Shown here piece by piece: positions 45,450 to 53,936 of a stretch of 64,000 bases of DNA. This DNA comes from Gaiellasilicea sp963763755 (lineage in GTDB: Bacteria; Actinomycetota; Thermoleophilia; Gaiellales; Gaiellaceae): NCBI GenBank assembly GCA_963763755.1, contig CAVXQE010000003.1, positions 248,001 to 312,000 of the forward strand, given 5' to 3'. Within the stretch, counting starts at the first letter, position 1; each line of letters begins with the position of its first letter. The translations under genes and the position numbers were made by a program. The notes under the pieces were generated by a model. The model did not search any database. It had not been told where the DNA came from and worked only from the letters and a program-made list of their open reading frames with translations.

Positions 45450-46085
45450 ATGAGCCGCGAAGTCAAGCCTCGCTCCTATCGCTCTGAACACCGGCGCGAG
45501 CAGGCCGAGCAGACTCGGCAGCGCGTGCTCGACGCCGCCGCCACGCTGTTCGAGGAGCGCGGTTTCAACGGTGCCAGCGTCGCCGCGATCGCCGAGCGAG
45601 CGGGCGTCTCCGAGGAAACCGTCTATGCCCGCTTTCAGAACAAGCGCACACTCCTCGGTGAGCTCGTCGGCCGTGCCGTTCGCGGAGGCGACCCGAGGCC
45701 GGTGCCCGAGCAGGACGGGCCTCGCGCGCTCGCAGCCATAACCGACCAGCACGAGCAGCTGCGTCTCTTCGCAGCCGACATCGTCCTCCGCCTCGAGCGT
45801 GCCGCCCCGATCGTCGCGATCGTCTCCGGCGCCTCCCGATCCGAACCCGAGCTCGCAGACCTCCTCGCCCAACTGCATGCCGTGCGCCTCAAGAACCTCG
45901 CCGTGCTCGTCGATGCCCTCGCCGCTAACGCCCCATTACGCCTCCCGGCCGACCAAGCCGTTGAAACCGTCTGGGCGCTCACCAGCCCCGAGCTGCACCA
46001 ACTCCTCGTCCGCGTCCGCGGCTGGACACGCCACCGCTACACCCACTGGCTCGCCGAAAGCCTCGACACGCTGCTCCTCCGATAG
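45450..46085 (+). CDS. TetR-family transcriptional regulator
   Basis: A 211-residue protein. The N-terminal helix-turn-helix spans QTRQRVLDAAATLFEERGFN, GASVAAIAERAGVSEETVYA and RFQNKRTLLGELV, the normal TetR_N pattern. The C-terminal ligand domain is unassigned. It is divergent from the SnoaL-like gene and likely represses both from the intergenic palindrome. Confidence 0.88.
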   Translation: MSREVKPRSYRSEHRREQAEQTRQRVLDAAATLFEERGFNGASVAAIAERAGVSEETVYARFQNKRTLLGELVGRAVRGGDPRPVPEQDGPRALAAITDQHEQLRLFAADIVLRLERAAPIVAIVSGASRSEPELADLLAQLHAVRLKNLAVLVDALAANAPLRLPADQAVETVWALTSPELHQLLVRVRGWTRHRYTHWLAESLDTLLLR

Positions 46086-46148
46086 AACACAGCAACAACG
46101 TCTCGACAGAGCACGCGCCGAGCGGTGCCCCGGGTCGCCGCCCGTTCC

Positions 46149-46182
46149 GTCGCCTGCGCCAGCGTTCAGGAATGTTGCTTGA
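46149..46182 (+). repeat. dispersed repeat, module B
   Basis: GTCGCCTGCGCCAGCGTTCA followed by GGAATGTTGCTTGA. Confidence 0.6.
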
Positions 46183-46246
46183 CGGCGGCGTCCAGAGTGA
46201 GCGCACACCAGTTGGAAATTGAGTCGGTCTCGCGTAGGTTGGCGCG

Positions 46247-47213
46247 GTGGTCAAGCTCATCGCAGGCGCCAGCCTGGCAGTTGTGCTTGCCGCCGTTTTC
46301 CTCGGCGTGCAGAGTGGTAACGCTGCGCGGTCGGCCGCTAGCAATGGTCGCATCGCCTTCGACCGCGCAGACCCGAAGAGTGAGGGCGACACATTCATCT
46401 TTACGGCCAATCCGGACGGGAGTAACGAGAGGCGGTTGGTGGCACGACACAGCTGTTGCCCGAGCTGGTCGCACGACGGACGCAGACTGGCAATGCCGAC
46501 CAAGCTCAAGGGTGAGCAACTCACGACAGCAATCGTCCGCGCTGACGGTCAGGGATATATAAGGCTCCAGATCAGCGACCCGACCCTGAGTGTCGCTTGT
46601 GCTGGAGGTGTCTGGTCACCCGACGACAAACAGCTCGCCTGCGAGAGCTGGGACGACGCCGTCCCAGCCCGAAACGGCATCTACGTTCGCTCGTCCGCGA
46701 ACGGCAGCAGCACGCTGGAGCGGCTGACGTCGAACCCGGGGCGGAGGGGACCTACCCGGCTCCTACTCGCCCGACGGAAAGCGTCTCGTCTTCTCCCGCT
46801 TCGATAAGAACGGCAACAGTCTTGGGTTGTTCGTTATCCACGACGACGGCAGCAGCGTGCGCCGGCTAACCCCAGCAGGGACGATCATGCAAGGAGGCAA
46901 CACGGGAGATTGGTCGCCGTTAGGCAACGAGATCGTCTTTTCGCGCAAGAACAGCGTCGGTGGGCCCGGGTCGATCTGGACCATTCGTTCTGATGGCACC
47001 CACCTGCGGAGGATCACCGTCAAAGGACTCGCATGTGGCAGCAACGTCGGCTGCCACGGGCCACGCTGGTCGCCTGACGGCAAGAAAATCGTCTTCGCGG
47101 CCAACAACTCCACCACAACGAACATCTACGTCGCTCTGGCAAATGGCACCGGCCTCGTCCAGGTCACGCGCGACGGCCACAGCGACGACCCCAGCTGGGG
47201 ATCCCGAAGATGA
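46247..47213 (+). CDS. exported TolB/PD40-type beta-propeller protein (one frameshift)
   Basis: A protein of about 322 residues with a signal peptide (LIAGASLAVVLAAVFLGVQS). PD40 blades: GRIAFDRADP...FTANPDGSNERRL, PSWSHDGRRLAMPT, YSPDGKRLVFSRFDKNG, DWSPLGNEIVFSRKN and PRWSPDGKKIVFAANNS. The frame shifts by one base near 46745. It is probably a secreted scaffold or binding propeller; there is no enzyme motif. Confidence 0.75.
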
Positions 47214-47233
47214 CCGGACGGCGCTAACGGAGC

Positions 47234-47296
47234 ACTCGCGTGGGCCACCGTGCTCTCGCCTGACACCGCTCGGAGGGGCTGCCGCGCTGAGTAGTG
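47234..47296 (+). repeat. dispersed repeat, module A (5' part)
   Basis: CTCGCGTGGGCCACCGTGCT, CTCGCCTGACACCGCTCGGA, GGGGCTGCCGCGCTGAGTAG. It stops at GAGTAG; the sequence then joins a truncated gene. Confidence 0.65.
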
Positions 47297-47322
47297 ACGC
47301 CGGTCGCCTCGAGATCGCCGGC

Positions 47323-47640
47323 ATGACGACGCGCGACGCTGAAGGCAACGCGGTGCGCGACATCGTCCACATCAGCGGCTGGGAGCGGAACTGGCGCTCG
47401 GACAGACCATCGGTGTCAATGACCGCCAAGCGCGACTTCACGGTGGTCTACACCTACGCCACCGACACCGAGAAGAACGCTGGAAGTGTCTTCACCCAGA
47501 CCGCGCCGGGACACGGAGTGCTCTTCCACGATGTCGGGAACATCACCTTCAGTGGTGGAACGGTCACGATCCACGGCCCCCACGACGTCTTCGAGCAGGG
47601 AGATGCGGCGTTCTGCAATGCACTTAGAGCGCTGAGCTGA
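47323..47640 (+). CDS. truncated hypothetical protein (5' end cut at a repeat)
   Basis: From ATG 47323 this gives 105 residues, but the frame is already coding-like upstream (DAGRLEIAG) as far as the repeat. It is a beta-rich sequence (DFTVVYTYATDTEKNAGSVF, GHGVLFHDVGNITFSGGTVT) with a late Cys. The look is that of the C-terminal half of a larger, perhaps secreted, protein. No family is recognised. Confidence 0.4.
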   Translation: MTTRDAEGNAVRDIVHISGWERNWRSDRPSVSMTAKRDFTVVYTYATDTEKNAGSVFTQTAPGHGVLFHDVGNITFSGGTVTIHGPHDVFEQGDAAFCNALRALS

Positions 47641-47757
47641 GCCTGCCGTTCGACGGCCGAGAACCTTCAGCCGGGAAGGGTGGCGGCACGAGTCGGGCAC
47701 TCCCCGCCACCCTTCACGACCCTCCGAGGGCGCCCAGTCGCAACAGCAGTAGCGACC

Positions 47758-47832
47758 CTGGGCGAGCGCGCTCTCGCCTGACATCGCTCGGAGGGGCCCG
47801 CCGCGCTGAGTAGCGTCTCTGGCCAGAACGAC
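47758..47832 (+). repeat. dispersed repeat, module A
   Basis: CTGGGCGAGCGCGCTCTCGC, CTGACATCGCTCGGAGGGGC, CCGCCGCGCTGAGTAGCGTC, TCTGGCCAGAACG. Confidence 0.7.
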
Positions 47833-47861
47833 GCCGGACACATGAAGCCTCTAGTGGGAAC

Positions 47862-47939
47862 AGTGGGAACACCTGGCGTTCGTTCCCGTGCGGATGGGTT
47901 CGGTGCGCCGTCGCAACCCTGTAACCAGGCGGGATTAGC
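47862..47939 (+). repeat. 80-base dispersed repeat, second copy
   Basis: Nearly identical to 23373-23453 with a few base changes and a short gap. It sits between a module A repeat and a gene fragment, with no tRNA fragment nearby. Confidence 0.7.
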
Positions 47940-48168
47940 GAACGGGCGCTCCCTGGGCGCGGCCGTGTTCGGGCTGCAGGCATCGTCTGCGGATGGAACG
48001 TCGGCGTTCGGGCAGCAGGAGCTCAAGGTCGCCTTCGACAACCTCACTGTTACCGGGCTGCATCCGGTTTGCCCGCCTGGCAGCGGGCCACCTACCAGCT
48101 AGCGCCTCCTGGTCAGATCCTCTCGGCCTTCAACGACACAACGCACGAACTCCAGATCGTTGCGTGAC
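47940..48168 (+). pseudogene. C-terminal fragment of an unidentified gene
   Basis: Two adjoining frames give GTSAFGQQELKVAFDNLTVT, then, after a one-base shift near 48085, RATYQLAPPGQILSAFNDTT and a stop. The sequence is coding-like but lacks a start and a family. The rest up to 48221 holds nothing recognisable. Confidence 0.25.
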
Positions 48169-48221
48169 CATTAGCTGGACGGGAATCTGGGGCGATCGAA
48201 CGCGATCTCTCGACGAAGCTC

Positions 48222-50417
48222 TCAACGGAAGCTCTCGCGCCGGGAGCTGCGGCGGCCTTCGGTGCGGACGAGCCGCCAGAGAAGTACGACGACCAACGCG
48301 CTCGCGAAAGCCGCCGCGACGACGTACACGGCGAGGGCAGCGTCGCTCACGTCCGTTCTGAGGACGCTCCTGCCGGCTCCAGTCGTGGCGGCGATCGCCG
48401 ATCCGATCAGCAGGCCGGTGAGGAGGATCGCGGCGGCGATCAGCCGCGCGAGGGAGTCGAGGCGCCTTAGGTGGCGGTCGAGGTCGGAGAAGCGGATGTC
48501 GACGGGGATCTCGGCTCTCGCTAGCTGGTCGAGCCACCGAGCGGCCGCTACTTCCATCGTGGGCAGGCGCTCGGCCACCTCTCCGACGGCAGAGATTGCC
48601 CGCTTGCGTGCCGCGCCGAGGATCGCGTCCGTGTTGACCGCCTCGGGCACGAGCTCCTCGAGCGCTGCGCCTGCCAGCTGTGCGAAGTCCGACGTACCCG
48701 CTTCGGGTACGAGCGTTGACGTGATCGCCTCTGCCTGCGCGACCGCCTTCGCCGCCAGCGTGAGCTGGGGGTCGAGCCGGTAGCCGGCGTCACGGAGGAC
48801 GTCGACTGCCTCCGAGACGAGCTTCTGTAGAGGAGCCGTGCGCTCGGGTGGTTGATCGATCAGCGGGCCGATCCGTCGTTCGAACTCTCGCTGGAATGCG
48901 CTCTCGTTCGGTTCGCGGAAAGGTTCGCTGAGCGAGCGAAGCGTACGAGCCAGTTCCGCGACGTCCTTGTCTCGAAAGGCGAGCAGGAAGCGGGCGAACC
49001 TGATCCGCTTGCGCAGATCAAGCTGTCCGACCATGCCGGCATCGAGGAAAGTCAGCCTGCCGCTTGCGAGCTCCACGACGACGTTGCCGGGATGCGGGTC
49101 GGCGTGGAAGAAACCGTCGATCATGACCATCTGCACCGCGCCGCGAACGAAGTTCCGCGCAAGCGCTTCCCGGTCGAGCCCTGCGGCGTCGATTTCGATT
49201 GTGTCCGTCGACTTGACACCGTCGATGAACTCGAGCGTGAGCACGCGGCCCGAGGAGAGCGCCGGATCCACAGCCGGCACGTGGACTCCGTCGATCTTTG
49301 CGAGCACGCGCTCGAGTCGGCGCGTGTTGTAGGCCTCGATCGTGTAGTCCAGCTCGCGCAGCAGCGTGCTCCCGAACTCGCGCACAACTCCGGTGAGGTC
49401 GGCGTCGCCGGCCCAGTCGACTCGGCGCTCGAGCACTGCGGCGCCCCGCGTCAGGATCTTGATGTCAGACCGCAGCTGCTCGTGAATGTTCGGGCGTTGC
49501 ACCTTCACGGCGACGCGGCGACCGTCCTGTGTCGTCGCCTCGTGCACCTGTGCGAGCGATGCGGCCGCGAGCGGCGTCGGGCTGAACGCCTTGTACAGCG
49601 TCTCCGGCGGCGCGCCCAGCGACCGCGCGACGATCTCGCGAACGTCGTCGTAGGGGAATGACCGAGCCTCGCTCTGGAGCTTCGCGAGCTCGTCCTCCCA
49701 GTCGCGTGGCAGCGCTCGACCCTGGCTCGAGAGGATCTGACCGAGCTTCACGTAGGTCGGCCCGAGGTCCTCTAGCAGCAGTCTGATCTTTACCTGCGGC
49801 GGCAGCCTCGCGACGGGCACTGGGACGCGCCAGAGCCATTCCTGCAGTGGGCGGCGGACCGTCCGCAGCCACTCCCAGTCGAAGACCAGGTCGACGGTGT
49901 ACTGCAACAGGATCCCGTAGAGCTGCATCACCCGCAGCCGCTCTGAGACGCCCGCGATTCTGACCGCGCGCTCGCTACGTGCAGCCCGCAAGGACGCGTT
50001 ATCCAGCACCGGCGCCGTGAGGCCGAGCACGCTGTCGAGGAAGAACCCGACCACGCCGGCGACGAACGCGCCGATGAGGAGCGGCACCACACCGTTGATC
50101 TCGAGCACCGACGTCAAGGCGAGCAGCGCGAGCAGAGTCGCGTTGATTGCGACCATGACCAGCCCGAGCGACTGAACGACATACGGAAGGAACAAAAACT
50201 CGAGCGCGGGTCGCACGAGAGCGGTGATGACACCGAAGACCGCGGCTAGCCACAGCACGGCCAGAAGCTCCCGCGTCGCGTGAAGCTCGAAGCCGGGCAG
50301 GAGCATGATCAGCAGCCCGATGACGATTGCGTTGGCGAGGAACTGAACGAGCGTGATTCGCCAGTTCAGACGCGACAGCGCTCCGCGCATCGACACATGT
50401 GGCACACGGCGGCCCAC
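48222..50417 (-). CDS. ABC1/UbiB-family atypical kinase with N-terminal holin-like membrane domain
   Basis: A 731-residue protein. Residues 10-130 are four membrane helices of the phage-holin-4 (DUF360-like) family (LVQFLANAIVIGLLIMLLPG). The kinase follows: PTYVKLGQILSSQGRALP (KxGQ), the Ala-rich loop TPLAAASLAQVHEA, VAVKVQRP with the ATP-contact Lys, LLRELDYTIEAYN, DGFFHADPHPGN and FLDAGMVG (DFG-like). Two more membrane segments are near the C-terminus (AAAILLTGLLIGSAIAATTG). UbiB proteins are ATPases that handle isoprenoid lipids or quinone precursors. The fusion is unusual. Confidence 0.88.
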   Translation of the reverse strand: MGRRVPHVSMRGALSRLNWRITLVQFLANAIVIGLLIMLLPGFELHATRELLAVLWLAAVFGVITALVRPALEFLFLPYVVQSLGLVMVAINATLLALLALTSVLEINGVVPLLIGAFVAGVVGFFLDSVLGLTAPVLDNASLRAARSERAVRIAGVSERLRVMQLYGILLQYTVDLVFDWEWLRTVRRPLQEWLWRVPVPVARLPPQVKIRLLLEDLGPTYVKLGQILSSQGRALPRDWEDELAKLQSEARSFPYDDVREIVARSLGAPPETLYKAFSPTPLAAASLAQVHEATTQDGRRVAVKVQRPNIHEQLRSDIKILTRGAAVLERRVDWAGDADLTGVVREFGSTLLRELDYTIEAYNTRRLERVLAKIDGVHVPAVDPALSSGRVLTLEFIDGVKSTDTIEIDAAGLDREALARNFVRGAVQMVMIDGFFHADPHPGNVVVELASGRLTFLDAGMVGQLDLRKRIRFARFLLAFRDKDVAELARTLRSLSEPFREPNESAFQREFERRIGPLIDQPPERTAPLQKLVSEAVDVLRDAGYRLDPQLTLAAKAVAQAEAITSTLVPEAGTSDFAQLAGAALEELVPEAVNTDAILGAARKRAISAVGEVAERLPTMEVAAARWLDQLARAEIPVDIRFSDLDRHLRRLDSLARLIAAAILLTGLLIGSAIAATTGAGRSVLRTDVSDAALAVYVVAAAFASALVVVLLWRLVRTEGRRSSRRESFR

Positions 50418-50673
50418 CGCCCGACTCTACCTGCGAGAGTTGCCGTCGTTTTGTATGAGAATCTCAGGTTGCCGCTCGTCTGGAACTGGTGTTGGGGACT
50501 GGACAAAGCGGCGAACCTCGCTGTTCGGCCGACGAGCAGCGCCACTCGACCGCCTCCCACGGAGCTGTAGGCCGCAGGTTCACTTCCTGCCGAGGGCATC
50601 GCCAGGCCGAAGGCGGAGCGGATGAAAGCCCCGGCCTCGTAGCCTCGCCACGGCTCGCCATTGCCCCAATCGA

Positions 50674-50913
50674 ATGCCCCGCGGGCTTTTCTTCGTTCCA
50701 GGGCTGGCCCGCCGGCCGCCTTCAATGCCCCAGATGGGTCAAGGAAGCCCGCTCCGATGCTGGCTACCGTGCGCTGCGGATGAAGAAGGAGCCCTCGATG
50801 CGATCTGCCCACATGCGGAGCTGGTTTGCCGGTGCGGCCTCACGTTCGAGCCGCTGCCATGGTTCGACGCCGAGCTGGACGAACCGCTCTGCGATGAGTG
50901 CACCCAAAGCTGA
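50674..50913 (+). CDS. possible small zinc-ribbon protein
   Basis: A 79-residue open frame. The C-terminal half has ICPHAELVCRCGLTFEPLPW and LDEPLCDECTQS, a plausible four-cysteine zinc site. The N-terminal half looks non-coding, so the true start may be downstream. It is followed two bases later by another small frame. Confidence 0.35.
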   Translation: MPRGLFFVPGLARRPPSMPQMGQGSPLRCWLPCAADEEGALDAICPHAELVCRCGLTFEPLPWFDAELDEPLCDECTQS

Positions 50914-51087
50914 ATGATTGGCGATGAGCGCGAGGCACTCCGTGCCGCGATCGACGCGGCAATGAGAGCGAAGGTCGAGGCAGCGGCGGCCGCGAAGGCC
51001 GCGAACAAGCAGGCTGATCTCGCGAAACGGGCTATCCGCGACGTGGCTGGCGCCCAGGCGTTCGGATCGCCACTTCGTCCGTCATGA
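50914..51087 (+). CDS. possible small helical protein
   Basis: A 57-residue Ala/Arg/Lys-rich frame (MIGDEREALRAAIDAAMRAK, VEAAAAAKAANKQADLAKRA), compatible with one long helix. It directly follows the zinc-ribbon-like frame; together they resemble small phage or plasmid genes. No family is recognised. Confidence 0.35.
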   Translation: MIGDEREALRAAIDAAMRAKVEAAAAAKAANKQADLAKRAIRDVAGAQAFGSPLRPS

Positions 51088-51274
51088 GTCGCGCCCTTCG
51101 CGCTGCCGCCACTGATGCTCGTTCATCAGGACGCCGCGGAGTTCCGCGAGTCCGCCGGTAGGTCTTCAAGCGAGGCGAGGATGATCGCGCGCTCGTCGAT
51201 CGTCAACGCGAGCAGGGTGGTCGCGGGCAAGACTCGAACAGGCCGGCGATGCCGCGGACATTGGGTTCCTGCAG

Positions 51275-51352
51275 AGCTCGCCACGCCTCCAGTCGCAGCG
51301 ACAGGCTCGTCCAGCGACACACACAGAGTCCCGTCAGAGCGTGCCTCTCTGT
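51275..51352. repeat. 78-base dispersed repeat, copy 1
   Basis: AGCTCGCCACGCCTCCAGTC, GCAG..., CCAGCGACACACA, GAGCGTGCCTCTCTGT. It matches 60237-60314 over its full length with scattered changes. Confidence 0.65.
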
Positions 51353-51379
51353 TAGTTGGCCACCGCATACGATCCGCCT

Positions 51380-51511
51380 GTGATCACTGCTGTTCATCTA
51401 TTGATCTACTCGGACGATCCGACTGCCACGCGGTCGTTTGTTCGCGACATTCTCGGCTGGCCCCATGTGGAGGAAGAGGCGGCACCCGGCTGGCTCATCT
51501 TGCAGAAGTGA
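51380..51511 (+). pseudogene. N-terminal fragment of a VOC/glyoxalase-family gene
   Basis: A GTG start gives 43 residues: VITAVHLLIYSDDPTATRSF, then VRDILGWPHVEEEAAPGWLI and a stop. This is the first beta-alpha-beta unit of a VOC protein, ending where the second metal strand should begin. Its stop overlaps the start of the Memo-like gene (GTGA), so the junction may be a recent fusion of gene pieces. Confidence 0.6.
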
Positions 51512-52380
51512 CTCTCGGTCGTCAGCAGCTCAAGCAGCGGATTCACGAGCTCTATCGCTCGGAGCACGATGAGATGGGAGAGCGGGGAACGCTCGAGCGC
51601 CTTGAGCGCGGGCGGGAATGGGATCTCGCGCCTACGCTCGCTTCCGGAGGCGTCGTGGTCTTTCCACACGCCGGTGTGCTGGATTGCGGGCATCAGGTAG
51701 CGGCCGCGGTCCAGGGCTGTCTCGACAGCGGCGCCGATCGCGTGATCGTCATCAGCGTCCTGCACGCGTTCACGGACGAGATGCAGGAAGCTCGGACGCG
51801 CGTCTCGGCGGGGGATGATCCTTCCCAGTGGCCGTTCTGGGGGATCCAGGGGCCGGGCCTCGAGGGACGAGACGAGTGGCGCGACGACCACGCCCTGATC
51901 AGCTTCCGGCACTTCTGGGCCGCGGAGACGAAGCGGCGCGGGTTACATGGCCCGGAAGTCGTCGAGCGGTATCCGTACCTCGCGGGCGGCCACCCCGAGC
52001 GGCTGCCGGGTATCGAGGAGCTCGCCGCCCTCGCCGAGGACGCGGTGATCGTCTCCACCGCCGACCCCTTTCATCATGGGATCGGTTACGGCGATCCTCC
52101 GGAGCGCGCACTGGCGCCACACGATGGTGGGCTCGAGCTCGCCCGAGCGACGATTGAGGAAGGGATCACGCTACTCAGTAGCGGTGACTACGCAGGCTAC
52201 GACGCGCACTGCGTCGAGGCCAAGAGTGACGCGCGCGATGCAGGGGTCGTCTTTCACCACCTCCGCGGAGAGCTGCACGGCACGATCGTCGAGATGACGT
52301 ACACCGACGCCGCGGAGCTGTACGAAGCGCCGGATCCAACCTGGGTCGCCGCACCGCTCGTCGAGTGGCGGGCAGGCTGA
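51508..52380 (+). CDS. Memo-like (MEMO1/AMMECR-associated) protein
   Basis: A 290-residue protein from GTG 51508. The fold motifs of Memo are present: VVVFPHAGVLDCGHQVAAAV (first His), RVIVISVLHAFTDEMQEA, VIVSTADPFHHGIGYGD (His pair) and DAHCVEAKSDARDAG (the late Cys region). These His and Cys residues are the copper/iron ligands in human Memo. It may oxidise or bind a small molecule; in bacteria such proteins often belong to AmmeMemoRadiSam loci, but those partners are absent here. Confidence 0.65.
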   Translation: MTLGRQQLKQRIHELYRSEHDEMGERGTLERLERGREWDLAPTLASGGVVVFPHAGVLDCGHQVAAAVQGCLDSGADRVIVISVLHAFTDEMQEARTRVSAGDDPSQWPFWGIQGPGLEGRDEWRDDHALISFRHFWAAETKRRGLHGPEVVERYPYLAGGHPERLPGIEELAALAEDAVIVSTADPFHHGIGYGDPPERALAPHDGGLELARATIEEGITLLSSGDYAGYDAHCVEAKSDARDAGVVFHHLRGELHGTIVEMTYTDAAELYEAPDPTWVAAPLVEWRAG

Positions 52381-52641
52381 ACTCCAGAGTTGCACGGTGT
52401 GCTGCGACCTCGGAGCGTCGCGACCCACTCCTGCCGGAGACCGTCCTCCGGCGCGACTGCGCCGAACATACCGACGCTCTAGCCGCGCTTGCCAACAGTC
52501 GGGGCTGGAACAGCCCGTGACAGCAGAGTCTTTCGCGGCTGCTTGAGCCCAGGTCTCCAGTGTGAAAATGTCGAACCAATACATCGGTTCGTTACCAACA
52601 CCGCCTCAACAACGCTGCACTCGAGAGAACGGAGAAAACTC

Positions 52642-53079
52642 ATGGGCCAGGATGACAAGACGTTCGAAGGGCAGTGCTTCTGCGGTGCCGTGACGATTAC
52701 TGTCACGGGCGATCCGGTGGCCGCCGGGTACTGCCACTGCGCCAACTGCAGAAGCTGGTCCGCCGGCCCGGTCAACGCATTCACGCTCTGGAGCCCCGAT
52801 GCAGTCAAGGTGACGCAGGGAGAAGACCAGATCGGTGAGTACCACGAGACCGAGCAAAGCTATCGGCAGTGGTGCAAGGCCTGCGGCGGCCATCTGCTGA
52901 CGCAGCACCCGACATGGGAGTTGGTTGATGTCTTCGCGGCGACGATCCCTTCGTTCCCCTTTACGCCCGGGGTGCACGTCAACTACGAGTCCACCGTGCT
53001 GCCCATGAAAGATGGCCTTCCCAAGCTCAAGGACTTCCCCACAGAGTTGGGTGGCACCGGCGAGACGATCGCCGAGTAG
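52642..53079 (+). CDS. GFA-family zinc protein, copy 2
   Basis: A 145-residue protein, nearly identical to the gene product of 38671-39108 and with all zinc cysteines kept (GQCFCGAVTI, GYCHCANCRSWSAG, WCKACGGHLL). ATG 52642 is preceded by GGAGAAAA. It forms part of an inverted duplication that also includes the methyltransferase. Confidence 0.85.
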   Translation: MGQDDKTFEGQCFCGAVTITVTGDPVAAGYCHCANCRSWSAGPVNAFTLWSPDAVKVTQGEDQIGEYHETEQSYRQWCKACGGHLLTQHPTWELVDVFAATIPSFPFTPGVHVNYESTVLPMKDGLPKLKDFPTELGGTGETIAE

Positions 53080-53185
53080 CGACGCAACCGCCGCAGCACT
53101 CTTACATCAAGCCTCCGGCTGATTTGCGAGTTTGGCACGAGGGTTCGGGGTTGTCGGGTGCCGCGAGTGTGCCTCACCCCCGGCG

Positions 53186-53285
53186 TTCTGGCCCGCCACG
53201 CTACTCAGCGCGATGGGGCCGGCTCTCGACTGCGGGTTCGCCGTCGTCCCGCTCGCCTGCGCCAGAGTTCGGGAATGTTCCCCGA
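53186..53285. repeat. dispersed repeat: inverted module A and direct module B
   Basis: Minus-strand module A at 53186-53220 (TTCTGGCCCGCCACGCTACT...) and + strand module B at 53250-53285 (GCTCGCCTGCGCCAGAGTTC, GGGAATGTTCCCC). The head-to-head arrangement differs from the A-B units elsewhere. Confidence 0.65.
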
Positions 53286-53308
53286 CCGAGTTGAGTTGCG
53301 GGACGCGC

Positions 53309-53758
53309 CTAGGCGCGCGACGCGTACTCGACGCTGGCGAATGGCCAGTCGGATTCGAGCCACTCACTCACAGCGCGCCAGAGCGGGTTGTCGAGGTGCG
53401 CGTGGCTCTCCCGCACCCAGGAGAGCGCGCAGGCGTCGTAGTCATTGTTGGGCAGCGGGTAGATGTAGACGCACCCGATCACGTCGCGGCTTCCGGGATC
53501 GAGCACCGTGTACGTGAACCCCTTCCGGGTGCGGAAGTCGTCGGCGTGGCGCTTCAGGTCCGCGCGGTTCTCGTCCCGCGTCATCTCTCGCGGCCAGGAG
53601 CCGTCGGGATACCCGGGCGTCGCCGCGATGTGCTCCATCGACGACGTCCAGGCGTCGTAGTCCAGCTCGTTGTGCTCAGGTCCGAGCGGCTCGAGGACGA
53701 TCTCGGAAGTCTCGAGACCGAGCGGGACGTCGAAGTCGGGCGGGACGAACTCGGCCAC
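53309..53758 (-). CDS. GNAT N-acetyltransferase
   Basis: A 149-residue protein: MAEFVPPDFDVPLGLETSEI, VLEPLGPEHNELDYDAWTSS and DVIGCVYIYPLPNNDYDACA followed by LSWVRESHAHL. The pattern fits a GNAT of the RimJ/RimL class. The acetyl-CoA loop is weak. It lies between the two halves of the second duplication copy. Confidence 0.7.
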   Translation of the reverse strand: MAEFVPPDFDVPLGLETSEIVLEPLGPEHNELDYDAWTSSMEHIAATPGYPDGSWPREMTRDENRADLKRHADDFRTRKGFTYTVLDPGSRDVIGCVYIYPLPNNDYDACALSWVRESHAHLDNPLWRAVSEWLESDWPFASVEYASRA

Positions 53759-53838
53759 GGAACCGATCGTAGAACGTTGGCTCAGGCGGGGCCGGCGAAG
53801 CCAATCGTCACCGGGGCGAGCATCCGCTCCTGAGCGCC

Positions 53839-53874
53839 GTTCTGGCCTAACGCGCCACGCTACTTAGGCGTGAG
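53839..53874 (-). repeat. dispersed repeat, module A with a clean hairpin
   Basis: Minus strand: CTCACGCCTAAGTAGCGTGG followed by CGCGTTAGGCCAGAAC. GCCTAA and TTAGGC pair around a 13-base loop; GTTAGGC matches the integron core consensus GTTRRRY. Confidence 0.7.
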
Positions 53875-53936
53875 GGGGTCAACGCGTGGCGCCCGCTCGA
53901 GTTCGGCCAGGGTTCCAGAAGTTCCGCGGGGCTGAG

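Noticed and set aside
50545..50600. A possible tRNA-Tyr-like 3' end (GCTGTAGGCCGCAGGTTCACTT)
   Set aside because: The T loop is not canonical and the acceptor cannot be paired; similarity is too weak.
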